Counted from the first letter of the stretch, positions 34,544 to 43,811 are shown. The stretch: 48,816 nt of DNA from an uncultured Muribaculaceae bacterium (GCA_904502025.1 CAJGDJ010000015.1:1-48816), one strand, 5' to 3'. The notes: generated by a model from the sequence alone, not told the origin. A program made the numbers and translations.

Positions 34544-35626
34544 CTAATTGTGAATTATAAGAGAACGTATCTTTTCTATTACAACTTGCGATGGTATGCC
34601 GGCAAGACAATGATAATCACCTTTGCGACAAGGTTTGTCGCCAAACATCGAACAAGGTCGGCACGTCATAGGCAACTGGATAGTATTTGTTTCCAATTGT
34701 CGCCACCCCTTAAATCCACAATAAGGGTGAGTGGCACCCCAAATACTCACAACGGTTGTTCCAACAAGTGATGCCAAATGCATATTGGCTGAATCCATCG
34801 ACAACATCACATCGAGATAACTCATCAATGCCATTTCAATGGGGAATCCCCGATATTTATCGGCAAATGAAACGATGCGTTCATACTTATTTTCCCACTC
34901 ATTTAATATTTTTTGCTCTTCATCACCTCCGCCAAATAAGAATATCTTGGCATGAGTGATTTGCGACAGGTCGGCCACAACTTTTTCCATTAATTCCAAT
35001 GGATAAACTTTGCCTCGATGCTTAGCAAATGGTGCGATACCTATCCATATCTCATCGTCGCCTTTGGGGGCTGAAATGTCGGCAAATATTTGTGAATCGG
35101 CTTTATTTTTACCATAAATACCCTCAAACTGCTCTTGAAAAGGAAGTCCTAATCTGAAAAACGCTTCACGATAACGAGCAACCATTGAAGTTAGAGGCAA
35201 CATCACTTTGTTGTTGGGGCGAATAAGCTTTCGTTGGCGTCCTTGCCCTTCATTTATGCACGATGTGGGTATGCGATGCAGACAACACACAAAACGCATA
35301 ACTCGCGAATAAGCATTATTTTGCAAATCCACCAACGCATCAATAGCATAATCTCGTCGCATCTCATTTATCAACCGGTGTGCTCCTTTCATTCCTTTGT
35401 ATTTCCCTTTTATATCAACGCCCACCAATTTTAGATTTTTAGGGGCATTGATAAACATTGAAGTCATTGAAGGTCGCGTAGCCAAATAGAAATTTATATC
35501 GGAAAAACTGCGACAAGCACTATACACCACCGGAATAGTAAGTACCACATCGGTAATTGCCGAAAAACGAGTGATAAGCACACTCTTCAACCTACGACGA
35601 TTATTTATTTCATTCTTAGTTGCCAT
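34544..35626 (-). CDS. Glycosyltransferase family 9 (heptosyltransferase-like)
   Basis: A 360-residue GT-B enzyme of the ADP-heptose:LPS heptosyltransferase family. The N-terminus LITRFSAITDVVLTIPVV is typical of GT9, and the donor site is SMDSANMHLASLVGTTVVSIWGATHP. It contains MTCRPCSMFGDKPC, a Cys-rich block common to GT9 proteins. It likely adds a core sugar to lipid A-linked oligosaccharide; the sugar may not be heptose. First gene of the GT9 / ruvB / flippase / GT4 unit, with a -7 element 21 bases upstream. Confidence 0.88.
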   Translation of the reverse strand: MATKNEINNRRRLKSVLITRFSAITDVVLTIPVVYSACRSFSDINFYLATRPSMTSMFINAPKNLKLVGVDIKGKYKGMKGAHRLINEMRRDYAIDALVDLQNNAYSRVMRFVCCLHRIPTSCINEGQGRQRKLIRPNNKVMLPLTSMVARYREAFFRLGLPFQEQFEGIYGKNKADSQIFADISAPKGDDEIWIGIAPFAKHRGKVYPLELMEKVVADLSQITHAKIFLFGGGDEEQKILNEWENKYERIVSFADKYRGFPIEMALMSYLDVMLSMDSANMHLASLVGTTVVSIWGATHPYCGFKGWRQLETNTIQLPMTCRPCSMFGDKPCRKGDYHCLAGIPSQVVIEKIRSLIIHN

Positions 35627-35646
35627 AATGAAATTTTTATAATCAA

Positions 35647-35654
35647 CAAAGGTA
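35647..35654 (-). promoter_or_regulatory. -7 element of the GT9-ruvB unit
   Basis: On the minus strand TACCTTTG, an exact TAnnTTTG match, 21 bases before the GT9 start. No clear TTTG at 19 bases. Confidence 0.5.
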
Positions 35655-35701
35655 ACGAAAAGAATTGAAAATCATGAATTGAGAATTGAGTTTTTAATTT
35701 T

Positions 35702-36628
35702 TCAACACAATTCGATATTTTTCATTGCTTCTTGACGGTCGAGGGTAAGTTGTTCGATGAGAGCGTCGAGAGAGGGGAATGGTCGTTCTTCGCGAATATG
35801 TTTTATAAATTTCACACTTACCTCTTTGCCATATATATCACCCCCAAAGTCAATTATATGCACTTCGATTGAAATAGGAGCATTGGCAATATCCACAGTT
35901 GGACGACGACCTATATTTAACATTCCTCGATAAGTTTTGTCGAGGTGGGGAATGTTAACATTTACCACATAAACCCCTGTTGCCGGAATGAGTTTTTTAT
36001 CGTCGTTTACCTCAATATTTGCCGTGGGGAAACCTATTGTTCGCCCCAACTGCTTTCCCTTAACTACTTTCCCTACTATTGAATAGCAATAACCTAAAGC
36101 ATCGTTAACTTCAGATATTTTGCTATTTTTCAACATATTACGTATGGCAGATGAGCATATTCCACTACCATATTCTGGAGCTTGAATAACTTCTATACCA
36201 ACTTCGTTACCCAACTTTTCATATTCTTCAAAACTATCGATACAATCACTCCCAAAACGAGTGTTAAAACCTATAACTAAAACTTTTACTCCGTAATCGC
36301 TCAGTATCATTTCAAGGAATTGACGAGCCGATTGCCTACGCAATTCGTCGTCAAAATCAAGCATTATGCAAGACTCTACCCCACATTCTTGAAGCATAGA
36401 AATGCGTTCATCGATAGTAGTAAGCTGTTTAGGAACATTATGAGGACGAATAACCGTCAAAGGGTGTTGAGAAAAAGTGATTACCGATGGCTCCAAATAG
36501 CGTTGCTGTGCTTGCGACATCATAAAATCAAGCAAAAAACGATGCCCACGATGCACTCCGTCAAACGTACCCACAACTGCAATACGTTGAACTTCAACAT
36601 CTACTTGATTTTGCCTCAATAGCTTCAT
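35702..36628 (-). CDS. ribF: Bifunctional riboflavin kinase / FAD synthetase
   Basis: A 308-residue enzyme that makes FMN and FAD from riboflavin. The nucleotidyltransferase domain has GTFDGVHRGH (20-29), and the C-terminal flavokinase has the block GKQLGRTIGFPTANI, followed by GVYVVNV. Length is normal. The start directly abuts the HAD gene's stop (36628/36629), so it is translated from the same transcript. The HAD partner could in principle dephosphorylate a flavin intermediate, but that is only suggested by position. Confidence 0.95.
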   Translation of the reverse strand: MKLLRQNQVDVEVQRIAVVGTFDGVHRGHRFLLDFMMSQAQQRYLEPSVITFSQHPLTVIRPHNVPKQLTTIDERISMLQECGVESCIMLDFDDELRRQSARQFLEMILSDYGVKVLVIGFNTRFGSDCIDSFEEYEKLGNEVGIEVIQAPEYGSGICSSAIRNMLKNSKISEVNDALGYCYSIVGKVVKGKQLGRTIGFPTANIEVNDDKKLIPATGVYVVNVNIPHLDKTYRGMLNIGRRPTVDIANAPISIEVHIIDFGGDIYGKEVSVKFIKHIREERPFPSLDALIEQLTLDRQEAMKNIELC

Positions 36629-37240
36629 TTACACCGATTTGAGTAATTCAAAAAATTCACTTCCGGGAGTAATCAAAAGTGTTTGGAATCCCATTTTGGC
36701 TGCTGCATCGAGATTCTTTTGCGAATCATCGAGAAATAGTGTTTCCTCGGGCTTAATGCCAAATTTTTCCACAACAGCATGAAATATTTTTGCTTCGGGC
36801 TTGATGCTTTTAGCCTCAAACGAAGTTACAATGCCATCAAAATAATCTTCTCGTTCCAATCCCTCTTGGCGAAAATCTTCAGCAATACGTGAACGCCACA
36901 TAATCGAATTGGTGTTTGACAACATATATATGTTATAATTCTTTTTGAGTTCACGCAATTCGACAAGTCGATGCGAGGGAATACCCACCAAGAAATCACA
37001 AAAAGCTTTGTCGATTTGCTCATCACTCACCTCGCCATCAATATATTGTCGCACAGCATCACGAAATTGCTCCTCACTAATTGCACCCTCCTCGAGTTGA
37101 AGAAATGGACCTTTTTGACTATATTCGCCGAGAAAACTGTCGGCATCTTTCATGCCAAGACGTTCAAACGACGCCACACAATTCAATCGGCATATATCCA
37201 TTATCACGCCTCCAAGGTCAAACAATAGATTTTTTATCAT
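36629..37240 (-). CDS. HAD-IA family phosphatase (YihX-like)
   Basis: A 203-residue haloacid-dehalogenase hydrolase. The nucleophile Asp is in LLFDLGGVIMDI, where the usual second Asp is replaced by Gly as in YihX-type phosphatases. Motif II is MLSNTN, and motif IV is LFLDDSQKNLDAA. YihX of E. coli acts on glucose-1-phosphate; the substrate here is not evident. It is followed without a gap by ribF, and has a -7 element 25 bases upstream. Confidence 0.87.
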   Translation of the reverse strand: MIKNLLFDLGGVIMDICRLNCVASFERLGMKDADSFLGEYSQKGPFLQLEEGAISEEQFRDAVRQYIDGEVSDEQIDKAFCDFLVGIPSHRLVELRELKKNYNIYMLSNTNSIMWRSRIAEDFRQEGLEREDYFDGIVTSFEAKSIKPEAKIFHAVVEKFGIKPEETLFLDDSQKNLDAAAKMGFQTLLITPGSEFFELLKSV

Positions 37241-37264
37241 CGTTTCTTATTTTTATCGTTCTTG

Positions 37265-37272
37265 CAAAGATA
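37265..37272 (-). promoter_or_regulatory. -7 element of the HAD-ribF unit
   Basis: On the minus strand TATCTTTG, an exact TAnnTTTG match, 25 bases before the HAD start. No TTTG at the ideal distance. Confidence 0.5.
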
Positions 37273-37376
37273 CAAGATAATTAATAATTAAAGACTAAAA
37301 ATGATGAATTAAAATATTTTCAAACCGGGCAAACCTGAAGATGTGATATTCTTAAGACAAATATCTAACAATAATT

Positions 37377-37403
37377 AGGGGAACCTCATTATGAAGCTCC
37401 CCT
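37377..37403 (-). terminator. Probable terminator of the small lipoprotein gene
   Basis: AGGGGAACCTCAT and ATGAAGCTCCCCT form a 13-bp stem with two G-U pairs on the minus strand, 27 bases after the lipoprotein stop. Only a weak T-rich run follows (AATTATTGTT). Confidence 0.55.
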
Positions 37404-37429
37404 GATAGTATAATATTATTAAATTAAAA

Positions 37430-37771
37430 TTATTGTTTGTAGAAAGTTACCCAATCTTCATCAATATCATAACGATATTCTAATGTCTTTTTACTAACAT
37501 TTCTTACATAACCTTCAAAATCATAATCATCGTCCCCTTCCCATCTTATTTGTAATATTCCATCTACTACCATATAATCTGAGAATTGGTCTCCATATAC
37601 ACCATCACCAACGTATCCACTGCCATCTGAGTTACAATGGATTACCAACACATCTCCTTCATAAGTTGCCATCCATGTTCCGGTTAGAGGACGTTCATCA
37701 TCTTCGCATGAAGTAAAAGACATTCCCATTACAAGCATCATAATAATGCCAAAAAGTCTAAATGTTTTCAT
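37430..37771 (-). CDS. Small lipoprotein, lipocalin-like
   Basis: A 113-residue secreted lipoprotein. The signal peptide ends at C22 (MGMSFTSC), followed at once by EDDE. Acidic residues just after the lipid-bearing Cys act as the surface-export signal in Bacteroidetes, so the protein is probably on the outer face. The mature part starts with LTGTWMATY and is beta-rich with many Asp and Tyr residues, as in small lipocalin-like or copper-resistance NlpE-like beta barrels. Specific function unknown. It has a possible -7 element and is probably a single-gene unit. Confidence 0.82.
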   Translation of the reverse strand: MKTFRLFGIIMMLVMGMSFTSCEDDERPLTGTWMATYEGDVLVIHCNSDGSGYVGDGVYGDQFSDYMVVDGILQIRWEGDDDYDFEGYVRNVSKKTLEYRYDIDEDWVTFYKQ

Positions 37772-37812
37772 TGTTTTTTCTAATTTTTAGGATTAATAAT
37801 CAAAAAGTGGTG

Positions 37813-37820
37813 CAAATATA
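37813..37820 (-). promoter_or_regulatory. Possible -7 element of the lipoprotein gene
   Basis: On the minus strand TATATTTG, an exact TAnnTTTG match, 42 bases before the lipoprotein start, without a clear TTTG upstream. Confidence 0.4.
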
Positions 37821-37870
37821 AATAAATAACATTTACCCCCCCTATTTTGCATTTTTTTAACAATTGTGAA

Positions 37871-39490
37871 TTAGAATGGACAAGGAGTTGTTATATAAAT
37901 CTCACGACCTGTGATAGGGTGAACAAATATTATTGTTTGAGCATGGAGATGAAGTCGCGATGCGTGAGTGCCATAGAGTGCGTCGCCAATGATAGGTGCG
38001 TTTAGCCCGTCGGGGTGTGATGCGTGTACCCGCAGTTGGTGAGTGCGACCTGTTTCGGGATAAAAATATATTCGTGTTTTTCCCTCTTTTATCTCAATCA
38101 CTTCATAATGAGTTATAGCCTGTTTACCATGAGTGTAGCTGACAATTTGACGTGGACGGTCATCGGGATTTAGTATCAAAGGAAGGTTGATTATTCCACT
38201 ATGTTCCTCTACAACACCATCAAGAATCGCAACATATTGTTTCTTGACCTGTCGAGATGCAAACATATTTTGCAACGCCTTATGAATTATGCGATTTTTA
38301 GCAAAAAGCAGTACTCCCGACGTAGCCATGTCAAGACGATGCACTACCTGTATATCACATTGTGGATAACGTTCTTGCACTCGTTCTTGCAAAGAAATAG
38401 CCGACAATTTTCCGGGAACAGAAAGCATTTCGTGCGGCTTGTTTACTGCCACCATAAAATCATCATCATAAAGCTCCTCAATTTCGATTGGTTGAGTTGA
38501 GGCTTCAAGAGGATTAGGCTCTACGTTAAGTCCTTGCAACATCCACCCCAAAATAGGCTCGCACTTGGCTTTGCATGAAGGGTAGAAATGACCATCATGG
38601 CGTATCTCTTCTTTAGGAGATTGTCCCACCCAAAATTCAGCCATAGCAAGAGGCTTATATCCTTGAATATAGGCATATTGTAATAATTTAGGAGCAGCAC
38701 ATTCACCGGCACCGGCAGGGGGCAATCCCTGTGGAGAATGGGCGAAAATTTCACATAAATCACGGCACTCGCCACGAGCATTCAACATCACAAAATTCTG
38801 AAAAATTCGTTTTTGAAGAGCTTGACTGCGTTGCTTTCGTTCGGTTTTCCATTCCGTGATTATTCGATCACTCTCAGCAAGTTGCTCTTTGAGTTGAGTT
38901 AACAACTCTTGCCAACGACTGCGAATGCGTCTTAGTTCAGCTTTCTGAAATTGACTTTCAGCGATAAGCGAAGCTTCATCGACTCCCTCTCGACGACGAT
39001 TATCACGCTCTATTTTAGACTTTTGCATCAACTCGCGGTAGGCATCAATTTCAGCTTTTGACTTATTTGTTGCTTCAGATATTTGAGAGATAAGAGATTG
39101 ACGGTTAGAGCTACTCTCTTCGCATTTGATTTTTGCATTAATTTCTGAAATTTGAGTCTCTTCGGGAGGGAAAAAACCGTCAAGAGATAGTAAATCATAT
39201 ACAGCAGGGACAAAATATTCATGATTATTATTATGAGCAAGATTCCCCGAAAAAGCGGCAAGAAAACCTACTTCATTATCTTTTTGCACCACAAGCACAC
39301 CCATCATTTTCCCTTGCGACAATTCTTCTCTCCAATCTTGTCGAGAGTCTATATATTCACGCAGATGCTGCGAAGCCAACACGCATAAATGATGTGGCAC
39401 ATAGCAAAACGGGAAAGTGAATAGTTTTGGGAGCTGAATTCCCTCCAGTTCTGCATTGGTAAGAATATGAAATCGACTATCGTTGGGCAT
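37871..39490 (-). CDS. RluA-type pseudouridine synthase with long N-terminal extension
   Basis: A 539-residue protein. The last 210 residues are an RluA-family pseudouridine synthase with catalytic Asp in VVHRLDMATSGVLLFAK and the block YFYPETGRTHQLRVH. The first 330 residues are an extension with a charged coiled coil at about 120-225 and a Cys-bearing stretch (RGECRDLCEIF, GLPPAGAGECAAPKLLQYA, YPSCKAKCEPILGWMLQG). This architecture is known from Bacteroidetes and some other bacteria. The target, a 23S rRNA or tRNA uridine, is not evident. It is transcribed divergently from the LRR gene, with a -7 element 19 bases upstream. Confidence 0.88.
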   Translation of the reverse strand: MPNDSRFHILTNAELEGIQLPKLFTFPFCYVPHHLCVLASQHLREYIDSRQDWREELSQGKMMGVLVVQKDNEVGFLAAFSGNLAHNNNHEYFVPAVYDLLSLDGFFPPEETQISEINAKIKCEESSSNRQSLISQISEATNKSKAEIDAYRELMQKSKIERDNRRREGVDEASLIAESQFQKAELRRIRSRWQELLTQLKEQLAESDRIITEWKTERKQRSQALQKRIFQNFVMLNARGECRDLCEIFAHSPQGLPPAGAGECAAPKLLQYAYIQGYKPLAMAEFWVGQSPKEEIRHDGHFYPSCKAKCEPILGWMLQGLNVEPNPLEASTQPIEIEELYDDDFMVAVNKPHEMLSVPGKLSAISLQERVQERYPQCDIQVVHRLDMATSGVLLFAKNRIIHKALQNMFASRQVKKQYVAILDGVVEEHSGIINLPLILNPDDRPRQIVSYTHGKQAITHYEVIEIKEGKTRIYFYPETGRTHQLRVHASHPDGLNAPIIGDALYGTHASRLHLHAQTIIFVHPITGREIYITTPCPF

Positions 39491-39508
39491 TTCAATAATT
39501 ATTCACTG

Positions 39509-39516
39509 CAAAGATA
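39509..39516 (-). promoter_or_regulatory. -7 element of the RluA-type gene
   Basis: On the minus strand TATCTTTG, an exact TAnnTTTG match, 19 bases before the ATG. No TTTG at the usual distance. Confidence 0.5.
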
Positions 39517-39549
39517 GTGTAAATAATTGTGCTTGTGAATCTAAAATAC

Positions 39550-39578
39550 TTGTTTATTCAAGAATTTTATTAACTTTG
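39550..39578 (+). promoter_or_regulatory. Promoter of the LRR protein gene
   Basis: TTG (39550-39552), 18 bases, TAACTTTG (39571-39578). It lies 67 bases before the ATG at 39645 and is divergent from the RluA-type gene promoter. Confidence 0.55.
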
Positions 39579-39644
39579 CAGATTATAATAATTTGTAACT
39601 TCGTAAAATAGGTTATTTGTGTTAAAAAGCTAATATTCCACTCT

Positions 39645-41132
39645 ATGAATATAAAATTGAGTTTTTTTTCTCTAATGGCTTCGATGAGTCTATGTGCATC
39701 GGCAATTTCTGTAACAACCACACCGGGTAATCTTGCCTCTCAAGTGGGAGAAAACACAGGAGAAACTGTCCTCGTAGTAAAAGGAGAAATCAATGCGTGC
39801 GACTTTGAATTTATAGCCAATAAGATGCCATCTTTAACTTCTCTTGATTTATCCGAAACCACAATTGTGGCATATTCGGGCAATCCAATTCTGCTTGGGA
39901 AAACCGACTATAAAGCCAATGCGATTCCTGAATATGCTCTTGCCGGCAGTCAAATACAATCAATCAAGCTGCCTAACGAATTACAAATAATTGGAGATGG
40001 AGCTTTTTCTTCAACCAAACTATCTACCATAATAATACCTGAATCAGTTAAAGAAATTGGATTGGGAGCATTCTCTAATTGTGATGAATTAACATCGGTA
40101 ACAATTCCAGCAAATGTAGGAACACTTGGTGCCCATGCTTTTGTTGATTGCGACAAATTAGCAACAATAAACCTTGGTGTCAGCAAAATTAACGCATCTA
40201 CTTTTGCTCGTTGTAAATCGCTCAACAATGTGTCAGCTAATTCACTTATAGAAATTGGAGAAAGTGCATTTGCCGGTTGTGTATCACTTGAATCATTCAC
40301 ATTTGCCCCAACTATTAAAGTAATTGGTAACAGTGCATTTCAAGGCAGTGGACTAAAGAGTATTGATTTTTCTGCTTCGGAATCACTTGATTCGATTGGT
40401 GCATGGGCATTTGCTCAATGCAAAGCTTTAACCATTGCTACAATGAACAATAACACATCAAAAATAGGTGAAGGTGCATTCTTTGATGATGCTTCGCTTG
40501 TAGCCTTTAATTTACCTGCATCATGTACTGCTGTTCCTAACTATATCTTCAAAGGCAACAGTAGCATAGATACAACAAATATACTAAATCAAAATATCAT
40601 ATCAATAGGTAATTATGCGTTAATTGATATGCACCACGTAACTACATTTACATTACCTCACACGCTTCAATATATTGGTGATAACGCATTTGAAGGGTGG
40701 ACGTCTTTGACTCAACTTAATGCAGATGGCATTAGCGAGGTGCCTGAACTTGGAGAAAGTGTGTGGAACGGAGTAGAACAATCAAACGTTACATTGACTG
40801 TATCGGAAGACATGGTAGATTCGTTCAAATCGGCCGACCAATGGAAAGAATTTATCGTAAATGGAATGTCAAAGGTGGAAAATGTTATCAACGAAGAAAT
40901 TTCTAATCGAATTTCGGCATATTTTGCAGGTTACGACCTAATTGTAAAAGCTGATAGCGAGATAAAAGAGATAAGCATTTTTGACTCATCGGCTCGTCAA
41001 TATGCTATTGAGACTCCCAACAACACAGAGGTTGTCATAAATACAGCCGATTGGTATTCACCTTTATATATCGTAAAAGTAATTCTTGCCGATAATTCAA
41101 TGGCAACATTAAAAGTGGCTCGCCACAACTAA
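39645..41132 (+). CDS. Secreted BspA-type leucine-rich-repeat protein
   Basis: A 495-residue exported protein. Signal peptide residues 1-20 (MNIKLSFFSLMASMSLCASA). From about residue 90 to 370 run LRR_5 repeats with the pattern IGxxAFxxCxxLxxVxIP (IGDGAFSSTKLSTIIIP, IGLGAFSNCDELTSVTIP, IGNSAFQGSGLKSIDF). BspA-type proteins bind host or matrix proteins or act as surface scaffolds. The C-terminal 75 residues (LIVKADSEIKEISIFD, YIVKVILADNSMATLKVARH) look like a T9SS-type sorting domain. It is followed by trmB after 25 bases, but has its own promoter; the two roles are unrelated. Confidence 0.86.
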   Translation: MNIKLSFFSLMASMSLCASAISVTTTPGNLASQVGENTGETVLVVKGEINACDFEFIANKMPSLTSLDLSETTIVAYSGNPILLGKTDYKANAIPEYALAGSQIQSIKLPNELQIIGDGAFSSTKLSTIIIPESVKEIGLGAFSNCDELTSVTIPANVGTLGAHAFVDCDKLATINLGVSKINASTFARCKSLNNVSANSLIEIGESAFAGCVSLESFTFAPTIKVIGNSAFQGSGLKSIDFSASESLDSIGAWAFAQCKALTIATMNNNTSKIGEGAFFDDASLVAFNLPASCTAVPNYIFKGNSSIDTTNILNQNIISIGNYALIDMHHVTTFTLPHTLQYIGDNAFEGWTSLTQLNADGISEVPELGESVWNGVEQSNVTLTVSEDMVDSFKSADQWKEFIVNGMSKVENVINEEISNRISAYFAGYDLIVKADSEIKEISIFDSSARQYAIETPNNTEVVINTADWYSPLYIVKVILADNSMATLKVARHN

Positions 41133-41157
41133 TTGATTCAGAATTTTCTACCATAAT

Positions 41158-41937
41158 ATGGGAAAAAATAAACTTAAAAAATTTAGGGATATGGAAACCA
41201 TTGACTTTGTGTTTCAATATCCCTTTGCTGTGTTAAAAGAACAAGGTTTCCCCTTGAAAGGGAATTGGCACAAAGAGTTTTTCAACAACGACAACCCTAT
41301 CGTTCTTGAATTAGGGTGTGGCAAAGGTGAGTATGCAGTAGGGTTAGCTCGCAAGTTCCCCGATAAGAACTTCATAGGCATTGACATCAAGGGAGCTCGC
41401 ATGTGGACCGGAGCTTGCCAAGCTCGCAACGAAGGGCTTAAAAACGTGGCATTTCTTCGCACTAATATCGAATTACTACCACATTTCTTTGAAGCAGACG
41501 AAGTTGCCGAGATTTGGATTACATTCCCCGATCCTCAAATGAAAAAAGTACGTAAACGCCTCACTTCTACTCGTTTCCTTGAATTGTATCGCGAGGTATT
41601 GAAGCCCGAAGGACTTGTGCATCTCAAGACCGATAGCCCATTCCTTTATACATATACTCACTTGCTTGTAGAACTCAATCAACTACCAGCCATTGTCGAT
41701 ACCAACGACCTATATCACTCCGACTATGTGAGCGATATTCTCGAAATCAAAACATTCTACGAGCAACAATGGCTCGACCGAGGGTTGACAATAAAATACA
41801 TCAGCTTCCCTCTCGACCACACCACCAAGTTGCAAGAGCCCGAAGTGGAAATCGAGTTTGATACCTACCGCAGTTTCTCTCGTGGAGAACTCCAATGTCC
41901 CGAACTCTGCAACACCAAAGTAACACCTAAAGAATAA
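41158..41937 (+). CDS. trmB: tRNA (guanine-N7)-methyltransferase
   Basis: A 259-residue class I SAM methyltransferase that makes m7G46 in tRNA. The SAM motif is VLELGCGKGEYAVGLA; the family signature is IWITFPDPQMKKVRKRLTS and LKTDSPFLYTYT. Length is typical of Bacteroidetes TrmB, which carry an N-terminal extension (KLKKFRDMETIDFVFQYPF). It follows the LRR gene by 25 bases and ends in a strong hairpin. In many Bacteroidales, to my knowledge, mrp lies next; here a restriction-modification pair separates them. Confidence 0.95.
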   Translation: MGKNKLKKFRDMETIDFVFQYPFAVLKEQGFPLKGNWHKEFFNNDNPIVLELGCGKGEYAVGLARKFPDKNFIGIDIKGARMWTGACQARNEGLKNVAFLRTNIELLPHFFEADEVAEIWITFPDPQMKKVRKRLTSTRFLELYREVLKPEGLVHLKTDSPFLYTYTHLLVELNQLPAIVDTNDLYHSDYVSDILEIKTFYEQQWLDRGLTIKYISFPLDHTTKLQEPEVEIEFDTYRSFSRGELQCPELCNTKVTPKE

Positions 41938-41956
41938 AAACATTCCACAACAAATA

Positions 41957-41993
41957 AAAATGGAGATGTGCATTATTCTCACATCTCCATTTT
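41957..41993. terminator. Bidirectional terminator between trmB and the restriction gene
   Basis: AAAATGGAGATGTG (41957-41970) and CACATCTCCATTTT (41980-41993) form a perfect 14-bp stem with A and T tracts at the base. It can end trmB and also the converging restriction-modification transcript. Confidence 0.82.
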
Positions 41994-42034
41994 GCATATA
42001 TAATTACCTTTATCTAATATTTGGCATCATTACC

Positions 42035-42682
42035 TTATCTTGTTTGCCAATATTCTTTTATTGAGCCAAACCATGTTTTTCGTTCTCCAATTTTGCCAAT
42101 TTCTTCATCATAAAAAGCAGACAAGTTATCACACAACTGCAACATCCATGTTTTACGACAAGTAATTTCTGTAAATTTAAGATTGTTTGAATTGGCAATT
42201 TGAATTTGACCCCACCCAAGAGCTCCAATAGTCAAACACTCCCAATCAAAAGATTCAATCTTCTTAAAATGGCATGAAGTATAGTTAAGTTCATTTTGTT
42301 GCACTTTATAAGATATGATTAATATACAAAAATTGTTTTTGTCATCATTTTTGTAGAATGTGGCCAATCGTCTTACTGAAATCAAATTTGGCATATTAAA
42401 CATTGTATCTTCATTATGCGTTTTAACATCAATTGCATAATAATTCCCATCAAAATCCTTAAATGCAATATCCTCCATAGCCCTACGACCAAATTCATCG
42501 TTTACTGAAATTCCATATTTTGATAAAACATTTGGCAATCCGGTTTCACCCAAATAATCTTGTACAGCATCTCCAATTGCTCGTGGCGAAGATAAAGAGC
42601 TACCATTAACAATTTCAGTTGCATTATTTTTTAAGTCGTTCAAAATCTCATTCGCAACAACTTCAAGAGAAAAATCTTTCAT
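42035..42682 (-). CDS. Putative type II restriction endonuclease
   Basis: A 215-residue protein beside a DNA methyltransferase. A PD-(D/E)xK nuclease core is visible: E70-D71 in AMEDIAFK and D85-V86-K87 in YYAIDVKTHN. The next stretch, MPNLISVRRLA, recalls the DVKT-x-N...PN-IS...LA layout of HincII, so an EcoRV/HincII-like fold is possible. Similarity beyond this is weak, and no recognition sequence can be read. It begins 18 bases after the methyltransferase stop and is translated from the same transcript. AT-rich composition and the opposite strand point to transfer. Confidence 0.72.
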   Translation of the reverse strand: MKDFSLEVVANEILNDLKNNATEIVNGSSLSSPRAIGDAVQDYLGETGLPNVLSKYGISVNDEFGRRAMEDIAFKDFDGNYYAIDVKTHNEDTMFNMPNLISVRRLATFYKNDDKNNFCILIISYKVQQNELNYTSCHFKKIESFDWECLTIGALGWGQIQIANSNNLKFTEITCRKTWMLQLCDNLSAFYDEEIGKIGERKTWFGSIKEYWQTR

Positions 42683-42700
42683 TACTAGTATATTTATATT

Positions 42701-43705
42701 CTAATCAAATAAACTATTTTGTGTTCTTGTTTTCCTATAGACAATATCCGTTTTTGCTTGCTTTTTTTGTTCTCCTAACGAATTTCGTTCCCAAAAAACA
42801 CCATCGGCATACCCTTGAATCGTATTGTCTGCCTGAGCATTTAATAAACGCTTTGCAGTCCATAAACAATACTCTTTATTAATTTCAATTCCACAAAAAT
42901 TTCTACCTAATTTTTGTGCAACTACAGCAGTAGTACCACTTCCTAAAAATGGGTCAAAAATGTTATCCCCAGGACGAGACGAAGCAAGGATTAGCTTTGC
43001 ATATAGTTTTTCAGGCTTCTGTGTAGGATGGTCGGTATTTTCTGGCATAGACCAAAAAGGAATGCTAATATCATCCCAAAAATTTGATGGATACGTAATT
43101 CGGAAATTCCCATTCTCTGTTTCTTCCCAATCTTTTGGTTTCCCATCAACCTTATAAGGTGCAATTACCTTACGTTTCATCATAACCGATTCTACATCAA
43201 AGTAATAATTTTTAGGATTCTTCACTGCAAACCAAATATCTTCCATTCCATTTTTCCAATTTGACTTTGCCCCTCTACCTTTTTCTCTTTGCCACGAAAT
43301 GCGATTTATGATAGTTAGTTTTTCTTCTATAACTCGTTGCATAGAAGAAGTACATTTCCAATCGCCACACATATAAAGAGAACCATTTGATTTTAGTTTA
43401 TCACACACTTTGTAAAACCAACTACGCAAATATTCCTCATACGCATCTGATTTCATCGCAGAAAATTTCGTGCCATTGAAATTCTTATCAAGATTATATG
43501 GTGGATCTATTATTATTAAATCAAAATATTCATTTGGGATATTATCTAAACAATCATATAAATCTCCATTAATAATCATATTATCATGAAAATCGTTCTG
43601 AATAGATTCGTTTGTCGCAATTAGTTGTTCCAATATAGGAACTTCCTCTTTCGATATTGTAAGTGTGCGATTCCTTTCTGCTCTTGGCTTTGCTGACTCA
43701 GTCAT
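42701..43705 (-). CDS. DNA methyltransferase of a type II restriction system (beta class)
   Basis: A 334-residue enzyme. The catalytic motif DPPYNL lies at 67-72 and the SAM motif DPFLGSGTTAVVA at about 257-269, the order of the beta class. DPPY favours N6-adenine methylation, though N4-cytosine is possible. HPTQKPEKLYAKLI is also typical. It protects the host from the neighbouring nuclease, which it precedes by 18 bases. The target is unknown. A -7 element lies 45 bases upstream. The pair sits between trmB and mrp on the opposite strand, is AT-rich, and is likely acquired. Confidence 0.88.
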   Translation of the reverse strand: MTESAKPRAERNRTLTISKEEVPILEQLIATNESIQNDFHDNMIINGDLYDCLDNIPNEYFDLIIIDPPYNLDKNFNGTKFSAMKSDAYEEYLRSWFYKVCDKLKSNGSLYMCGDWKCTSSMQRVIEEKLTIINRISWQREKGRGAKSNWKNGMEDIWFAVKNPKNYYFDVESVMMKRKVIAPYKVDGKPKDWEETENGNFRITYPSNFWDDISIPFWSMPENTDHPTQKPEKLYAKLILASSRPGDNIFDPFLGSGTTAVVAQKLGRNFCGIEINKEYCLWTAKRLLNAQADNTIQGYADGVFWERNSLGEQKKQAKTDIVYRKTRTQNSLFD

Positions 43706-43750
43706 ATATTTAGATAAATCGGTTAAATTATTATGATGTTATTCAATACA

Positions 43751-43758
43751 CAAAGGTA
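43751..43758 (-). promoter_or_regulatory. -7 element of the restriction-modification pair
   Basis: On the minus strand TACCTTTG, an exact TAnnTTTG match, 45 bases before the methyltransferase ATG. It is about 55 bases from the divergent mrp -7 element. Confidence 0.45.
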
Positions 43759-43811
43759 TTAAATTTATCGGAGATGTGGATTTTTTTCAATATAAATTCA
43801 TCACTTTGTTG

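Noticed and set aside
41957..43778. GGAGATGTG at both edges as a proven target-site duplication
   Set aside because: A 9-base word shared by an A/T-rich terminator and a promoter area may be chance; no transposase or terminal inverted repeats are seen.
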